A DNA stretch of 64,000 bases from NCBI GenBank assembly GCA_037189585.1, contig JBBCJA010000027.1:1-64000 (forward strand), given 5' to 3'. Each line of letters starts with the position of its first letter. The first letter of the stretch is position 1. Position numbers and translations under genes: made by a program. The DNA is from JAEXNA01 sp037189585 (GTDB taxonomy: Bacteria > Vulcanimicrobiota > Xenobia > Xenobiales > JADMJV01). Under the pieces are notes generated by a model. That model did no database searches. It saw only the letters and a program-made list of their open reading frames with translations, and was not told the origin of the DNA. Below are positions 59,606 to 64,000 of the stretch, piece by piece.

Positions 59606-60888
59606 TACTTACCTGCCAACTCTTTCTCAGACCGGAGCATCGAGACGCCGTGTTGGCAAAAGTACTCGAACTCCTCGGGGAAGTACATGAAGGCGCTCAT
59701 GATACAAGAGGTGGCCGAATCGCCCAGGGGACAGAACGCCTTCCCTTTCAGGTTTCCGCAAACGGATTTCAACAAGGGGATGTCCTCGGGTCGCCCGTTA
59801 CCTCGGACGATGCGGGTCAGGATGTCCACCAGCCACTTGGTGCCCTCGCGACAGGGGGTGCACTTCCCACAAGACTCTTCCTCGAAGAACTGATCCAGGT
59901 TGAGACAGACCTCCACGATACAAGTTTTGTCGTTGATGATGACGATGGCTCCGGAGCCTGCCATGGATCCGGCGGCGGCGATGGCTTCGAAATCACAGGC
60001 AACGTCGAGATGCTGCTCGGTCAGCATAGGAGCCGAGGCGCCACCGGGGATGATCGCCTTGAGCTCACCGCCCCAGACGCCCCCGCCCAGCTCGTAAATC
60101 ACCTCGCGCATGGTGGTGCCCAGCTCGATCTCGTAGTTTCCGGGTTTGTTGATGTGCCCGGACAGGCAGATCACGCGGGTCCCCTTGCTCTTCTCCGTGC
60201 CCAGCGAGCTGTACCATTCGGCGCCCTTTCTCAAGATGGCGGGCAAGGTGGAGAGGGTCTCCACGTTGTTGATCACGGTGGGGCAAGCGTACAGGCCTTC
60301 CACCGCCGGAAAGGGAGGCTTGAGGCGAGGGAAGCCGCGTTCGCCTTCCAGCGAGGACAACAGCGCCGACTCCTCACCACAGATATAGGCTCCGGCGCCC
60401 CGGTGAACCACGACGTGGCAGCGGATCCCCTTGCTCATTACGTCATCGCCCAAAAGATTGGCGGCGTAGGCTTCCTGAACGGCCTGCTCCAAAGCCTCAT
60501 AGCCTTCCAGCATCTCTCCACGGATGTAGATGTAAGCGTTCTCGATGCCCACCGCGTGACAGGCGATGATGATGCCTTCCACCAACTGATGAGGTAGCTG
60601 CTCGACCATCTCCCGGTCTTTGCACGTTCCCGGCTCGGACTCGTCACAGTTGACGCAAAGGTATTTCGGCTTCCCCGTGTTGTTGGGCACGAAGCTCCAC
60701 TTCAAGCCTGTGGGGAATCCGGCACCGCCGCGTCCCCTTAAGCCGGACTGCTTGACCAGTTCGATCAGATCGCCGGGAGCCATCGCCAGGGCCTTTTCCA
60801 GCCCCTGATATCCCTCATTCTTACGGTAGACATCGAGGCCTTTGATCCCCTCGATGTCGCGTTTTTCAAAAATCACGCGCGTCGCCAT
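59605..60888 (-). CDS. nuoF: NADH-quinone oxidoreductase subunit F
   Basis: A 427-residue NADH-oxidising subunit that binds FMN, NADH and cluster N3. 'GLRGRGGAGFPTGLKWSF' is the FMN/NADH loop, 'CNCDESEPGTCKDR' type sequence is present (VNCDESEPGTCKDRE), and 'ESCGKCTPCREGT' supplies three Cys of the [4Fe-4S] cluster, with a fourth later (AFCPLG). The length is normal. It lies 3 bases after nuoE. Confidence 0.96.
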   Translation of the reverse strand: MATRVIFEKRDIEGIKGLDVYRKNEGYQGLEKALAMAPGDLIELVKQSGLRGRGGAGFPTGLKWSFVPNNTGKPKYLCVNCDESEPGTCKDREMVEQLPHQLVEGIIIACHAVGIENAYIYIRGEMLEGYEALEQAVQEAYAANLLGDDVMSKGIRCHVVVHRGAGAYICGEESALLSSLEGERGFPRLKPPFPAVEGLYACPTVINNVETLSTLPAILRKGAEWYSSLGTEKSKGTRVICLSGHINKPGNYEIELGTTMREVIYELGGGVWGGELKAIIPGGASAPMLTEQHLDVACDFEAIAAAGSMAGSGAIVIINDKTCIVEVCLNLDQFFEEESCGKCTPCREGTKWLVDILTRIVRGNGRPEDIPLLKSVCGNLKGKAFCPLGDSATSCIMSAFMYFPEEFEYFCQHGVSMLRSEKELAGK

Positions 60889-60891
60889 GGT

Positions 60892-61473
60892 TTAAGCCTC
60901 TCTTTCCTCGGGACGTTGCCAGGACTCTGGAGCCGCCGGATATCGAGGATCGCCTTGACGCAAACGCTCGAGAAGTTCCGGCATCTTCTTGGGGTCGCAG
61001 TTTTCCACGAAACGGTCGTTGACCTGAAGCACCGGCGCGCCCACGCAAGCGGCCAGGCACTCTCCGTGAACCACCGTGAACATGCCGTCCTCGGTCATCT
61101 CTCCCGGCTCCACTCCGAGATGCTCGCAGAGGCTATGCTCCACGCCCTCGGAATTGCGCAACCAACAGGAGATGGAGCGGCAAACCTTCAGCACGTACTT
61201 ACCCACCGGTTTGCGGTGATACATATAGTAGAAGGTGACCAGGCTTCGCACCTCGGCCGGAGCCATGCCGAACATCTCGGCGACCTCTTCCTGGGCTTCC
61301 TCCGGCACCCAACCCAGTTGCTCTTGCACTACGTGCAGGGCGGGCAAGATGGCCGAACGCGCTTTGGGATACTTGGCCATCAGTTCGCGGATGCGCTGCT
61401 TGGACTCCTTGGAGAGGAGCTTCAGCCCGGGAATCGGTGCGGGTAAGGCAGTTTCGTGATTGCTTGAACTCAT
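60892..61473 (-). CDS. nuoE: NADH-quinone oxidoreductase subunit E
   Basis: A 193-residue thioredoxin-like subunit with a [2Fe-2S] cluster. The four Cys are in 'CRSISC' and 'CLAAC'. 'MFGMAPAEVRSLVTFYYMYHRKPVGKYVLKVC' is the typical core. The length is a bit more than the usual ~160-180. It is 15 bases downstream of nuoD. Confidence 0.95.
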   Translation of the reverse strand: MSSSNHETALPAPIPGLKLLSKESKQRIRELMAKYPKARSAILPALHVVQEQLGWVPEEAQEEVAEMFGMAPAEVRSLVTFYYMYHRKPVGKYVLKVCRSISCWLRNSEGVEHSLCEHLGVEPGEMTEDGMFTVVHGECLAACVGAPVLQVNDRFVENCDPKKMPELLERLRQGDPRYPAAPESWQRPEEREA

Positions 61474-61488
61474 TGCTTTGAAAAACTC

Positions 61489-62727
61489 CTAGCGGTCACA
61501 ATCGCCGAGCACGAAGTCGATGGAGGCTAGAATTACCACCACGTCGGCGAGAAGTAGCCCCTTAACCAGTTCGGGCAGAAGCTGGACGTTCGTAAACGAC
61601 GGGGTGCGAACGCGCATGCGATACGGTTTATTGCTGCCGTCACTCGTCATGTGGAATCCCACTTCCCCCCGCGGCCCTTCCACCGCCTGATAGACATCGC
61701 CCGGCGCGGGCGAGAAGCCCTGGGTGAACAGCTTGATGTGGTGGATGAGCGACTCCATCGAGTATTGAATCTCGTACTTGGGAGGCGGCACGATCTTACG
61801 GTCGTCGGTGCGGTACGGCACTCCTATACCGGGCGGCGGAATTTTCTTGAGGGCCTGGCGGCAAAGCTTGATCGACTCCTCCATCTCTTCCATTCGGACA
61901 ATGTAGCGATCGTAAGAGTCACCCGTGGTGCGGGTCGGAACTTTGAATTCGTAGTCGGGGTAAGCTGCGTAGGGTCGATCCCGGCGCAGGTCCCAGTCGA
62001 GCCCGCTGGCCCGAGCCACCGGTCCGGTGATGCAGAAGTCGCGTGCCATCTCGAGCGTGAGAAGCCCGATTCCTTTAGTTCGCTCCATCCAGATAGGGTT
62101 GGCCTCGAGCAGGCCATAGTACATTCCGATCTTGGATTCCAGCCGATCGAGAACCTCCGAGGTTTTCTCCAAGAAGCCGGGATTGAGGTCGGCCATCAAG
62201 CCCCCCGGTTGGATATAGGAGGTCATCATACGAACACCGGAAACCTGCTCGAACAGGTCCAGGATGTTCTCTCGCTCCTGAAAGCAGTACAAGAACATGC
62301 TCATGGCTCCGGCATCGAGGCCGGATGTTCCCAGCCAGACCATGTGGCTGGCGATGCGCTGCAGCTCCACCAGCAACACGCGGATATGGGAGACCCGCTC
62401 TGGAACCGAGATCCCGAGCAGCTTCTCCACGGCCAGCGAGTAGCCCAGGTTGTTGTTCAAAGGCGCCAGGTAGTCCATCCGATCGGTGACGGTGAGAGCC
62501 TGTTGGTAGGTCTTGACCTCGGCCGTCTTCTCGATACCGGTGTGGAGATAGCCGATGTCGGGATCGGCCTTGACGATCTTTTCACCGTCGATGGTCAGGA
62601 TCAGTCGCAACACCCCGTGAGTGGAGGGGTGCTGCGGACCCATGTTCATGATGGTGACGCCGCTACCGTCCTCGGTTTCAAAGCTCGCCGCGCTGGGTGG
62701 AATTTCGGGTTGGGTTTGGGTGGACAT
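61489..62727 (-). CDS. nuoD: NADH-quinone oxidoreductase subunit D
   Basis: A 412-residue quinone-site subunit. 'NMGPQHPSTHGVLRLILTIDGE', 'PDIGYLHTGIEKTAE', 'YLAPLNNNLGYSLAVEKLL', 'GVRMMTSYIQPGGL' and a C-terminal 'LLLADVVVILASIDFVLGDCDR' match the family. It follows nuoC by 14 bases. Confidence 0.96.
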   Translation of the reverse strand: MSTQTQPEIPPSAASFETEDGSGVTIMNMGPQHPSTHGVLRLILTIDGEKIVKADPDIGYLHTGIEKTAEVKTYQQALTVTDRMDYLAPLNNNLGYSLAVEKLLGISVPERVSHIRVLLVELQRIASHMVWLGTSGLDAGAMSMFLYCFQERENILDLFEQVSGVRMMTSYIQPGGLMADLNPGFLEKTSEVLDRLESKIGMYYGLLEANPIWMERTKGIGLLTLEMARDFCITGPVARASGLDWDLRRDRPYAAYPDYEFKVPTRTTGDSYDRYIVRMEEMEESIKLCRQALKKIPPPGIGVPYRTDDRKIVPPPKYEIQYSMESLIHHIKLFTQGFSPAPGDVYQAVEGPRGEVGFHMTSDGSNKPYRMRVRTPSFTNVQLLPELVKGLLLADVVVILASIDFVLGDCDR

Positions 62728-62741
62728 AGGATGAAGTCTCT

Positions 62742-63233
62742 TTATCGGAACAGGGAGCTCGCCGGTCCGGTGACTGGAAAGTCTTTACGCAAGGGGTAGC
62801 CGTGATAGTCCTCGGGCAGCAGAATACGGCGCAGGTCGGGATGGTCATTGAAACTGATGCCGAAGAGATCGTAAATCTCCCGTTCGAACCAGGAGGAGCC
62901 CGACCAGAGCGGGGTCAGACTGTCGAGAGGCTGGTTCTCCCCCACCACGGCCTTGAGGCGCACGAACTCTTTAAGTTCCGGGGAACTGAAGATCGCCATC
63001 ACGTCAAAGCGCGGATCGCGGTCGAGATAGTCCACCGCGGTCAAGTCGGAGAGCTCCACAAAGCCTCTGGCTTGAAGGTGAGCGGCGCTGGCCCGCCAGG
63101 CGGCCGGCATGACCCAGAAGGTCATCTCGTCACGGTCTTCCCTGCTACCCAGGTAGTTCGGCCCGGCCACCTCGGAGAGGCTTTGGGCGAGACCTCGAAC
63201 GGTTTCCGAGATCGGTTTGCTCAAAGTGCTCAT
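62742..63233 (-). CDS. nuoC: NADH-quinone oxidoreductase subunit C
   Basis: A 163-residue subunit of the peripheral arm. The signature is 'WFEREIYDLFGISFNDHPDLRRILLPEDYHGYPLRKDFP'-like (read in two parts: EREIYDLFGISFNDHPDLRR and ILLPEDYHGYPLRKDFP). It is separate from nuoD, so there is no nuoCD fusion. It starts 1 base after the nuoB stop. Confidence 0.95.
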   Translation of the reverse strand: MSTLSKPISETVRGLAQSLSEVAGPNYLGSREDRDEMTFWVMPAAWRASAAHLQARGFVELSDLTAVDYLDRDPRFDVMAIFSSPELKEFVRLKAVVGENQPLDSLTPLWSGSSWFEREIYDLFGISFNDHPDLRRILLPEDYHGYPLRKDFPVTGPASSLFR

Positions 63234-63234
63234 T

Positions 63235-63894
63235 CTAAGCTTTCTGTCCGGCTGGATAGGGATCTACGGATGCCATTTTCAGTTGAACCAGGTTGGGGTT
63301 CTCGGCCACCGCCACGCGTGGGTCGACGCCCGGTGGGATCCCCTTGTCGATTTTATCCTGAAGCATGGTGAAAGCGGTCATCAGCGCTTCCGGGGTAGGA
63401 GGGCAGCCCGCGACGTAAACGTCGACCGGTACGATCTTGTCTACCCCTTGCACGATGGCGTAGTTGTTGAAGACGCCGCCACAAGAAGCGCATGCGCCCA
63501 TGGAGATGACCCATTTGGGGTCGGGCATCTGGTCGTAGATCTGGCGAAGTACCGGGGCCATCTTGATGGACACGCGGCCGGCCACGATCATCAGGTCGCT
63601 TTGGCGAGGCGAGGCACGAAATACCTCGGCGCCGAAGCGGGAGATATCAAAGCGCGAGCCGGAGGTCGCCATCATCTCGATGGCACAACAGGCCAAACCG
63701 AAGAGGGCCGGCCAGACGGAATTCTTGCGCGCTTCCTTGGCCGCCCACTTGAGCGGACCGAAGTTGGCCAGTTTCGTGGTGATCACGCCGAAGCTTGTGG
63801 TCTTTCCCTGGGCCGGAAACAGAGCGTCGGAAGCATAGACGATCCTCTGTTGAGAGGCGATCTCTTCCCCGTCGGGCTTTTCTAGGAATTCCAT
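63235..63894 (-). CDS. nuoB: NADH-quinone oxidoreductase subunit B
   Basis: A 219-residue subunit with cluster N2. The Cys pair is in 'FGLACCAIEMMA', with the others in 'SMGACASCGG' and 'YVAGCPPTPEA'. The ATG at MEFLEKPD, preceded by aagaaagggg, was chosen over one 7 codons upstream; it overlaps the nuoA end by 13 bases. The C-terminal stretch after 'DKIDKGIP' is longer than usual. Confidence 0.95.
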   Translation of the reverse strand: MEFLEKPDGEEIASQQRIVYASDALFPAQGKTTSFGVITTKLANFGPLKWAAKEARKNSVWPALFGLACCAIEMMATSGSRFDISRFGAEVFRASPRQSDLMIVAGRVSIKMAPVLRQIYDQMPDPKWVISMGACASCGGVFNNYAIVQGVDKIVPVDVYVAGCPPTPEALMTAFTMLQDKIDKGIPPGVDPRVAVAENPNLVQLKMASVDPYPAGQKA

Positions 63895-64000
63895 TGGAAC
63901 GCCCCTTTCTTCCATACGTAGAGATAGCCAACAACCAGAAGGGCGAAGAACGTTCCCACCTCAGCCAACAGAAAGAGACCGTCAGCCGTCGAGGCCTGGG
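63882..64000 (-). CDS. nuoA: NADH-quinone oxidoreductase subunit A, C-terminal part (5' end outside window)
   Basis: The last 38 codons of a frame that enters from the right edge. They read ADGLFLLAEVGTFFALLVVG then YLYVWKKGAFQWNS before TAG. This is the third transmembrane helix and the W-K-K-G-A-x-x-W end typical of NuoA. It places all 14 nuo genes in the order A to N, and the operon promoter lies beyond the window. Confidence 0.9.
   Translation of the reverse strand, partial: QASTADGLFLLAEVGTFFALLVVGYLYVWKKGAFQWNS

Noticed and set aside
59650..60597. A 315-codon frame opposite nuoF
   Set aside because: Same reason; nuoF is intact on the other strand.
61651..62799. A 382-codon frame opposite nuoD
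   Set aside because: A long mirror frame is expected in GC-rich coding DNA; nuoD is certain.

Overview
The window looks like a chromosome segment from a diderm (Gram-negative type) bacterium with high GC, probably an aerobic heterotroph. Support: a complete 14-subunit complex I cluster (the first subunit is cut by the window edge), a class A penicillin-binding protein, a flagellar M-ring protein, signal-peptide and lipobox proteins, type II secretion/pilus-like genes, a polyhydroxyalkanoate depolymerase and biotin carboxylase. Abundant TPR, HEAT and Clp-N-like repeat proteins, a Ser/Thr kinase, a TIGR04552-like protein and an Uma2 remnant recall Myxococcota or deep-branching uncultured phyla, but the phylum cannot be assigned from the sequence alone. 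No tRNA, rRNA, CRISPR array or insertion sequence was seen.

Layout. 1-6.1 kb: 3' end of fliF, a sugar mutarotase, a DUF695 / BamE-like pair, an Asp-nucleophile alpha/beta hydrolase lying between a decayed and an intact copy of a HEAT-repeat gene, and a methyltransferase. 6.2-13.4 kb: lineage-specific proteins, namely a TPR/zinc-ribbon protein coupled to a Clp-N-like repeat protein, a secreted DUF6683 protein, a secreted thioredoxin with helical repeats, and a TPR gene split by one in-frame stop. 13.7-18.1 kb: a baeRF-domain protein, a subtilase and a glycine-rich repeat lipoprotein followed by a hairpin. 18.1-22.7 kb: a formate-dehydrogenase-like molybdoenzyme with fdhD, then phaZ on the other strand.

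22.8-31.7 kb holds two pseudopilin gene clusters that converge. The plus arm is GspF/PilC, two prepilins and a membrane Ser/Thr kinase. The minus arm is two prepilins, two large PilX-like proteins with beta-rich passengers and an embedded rluA. The arms meet with a 4-base overlap of stop codons. 31.7-34.6 kb: an M16 peptidase pair, one with zinc ligands and one without. 34.5-41.9 kb: a minus-strand housekeeping operon prfA-prmC-accB-accC-nusB-pbp1A-mobA in which the AccB-like protein lacks the biotinyl lysine. 41.9-49.4 kb: xerC/D, a frameshifted paralogue of the Clp-N-like protein, an Uma2 fragment, a TIGR04552-like protein, a YprB-type exonuclease, a zinc-ribbon DUF697 protein and an exported unknown. 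49.3-64 kb: nuoA-N on the minus strand.

The main oddities are the Clp-N-like repeat family with one broken member, the kinase inside the pilus-like operon, the lysine-less AccB-like protein, a NuoG with a charged tail of about 150 residues, and several decaying genes.
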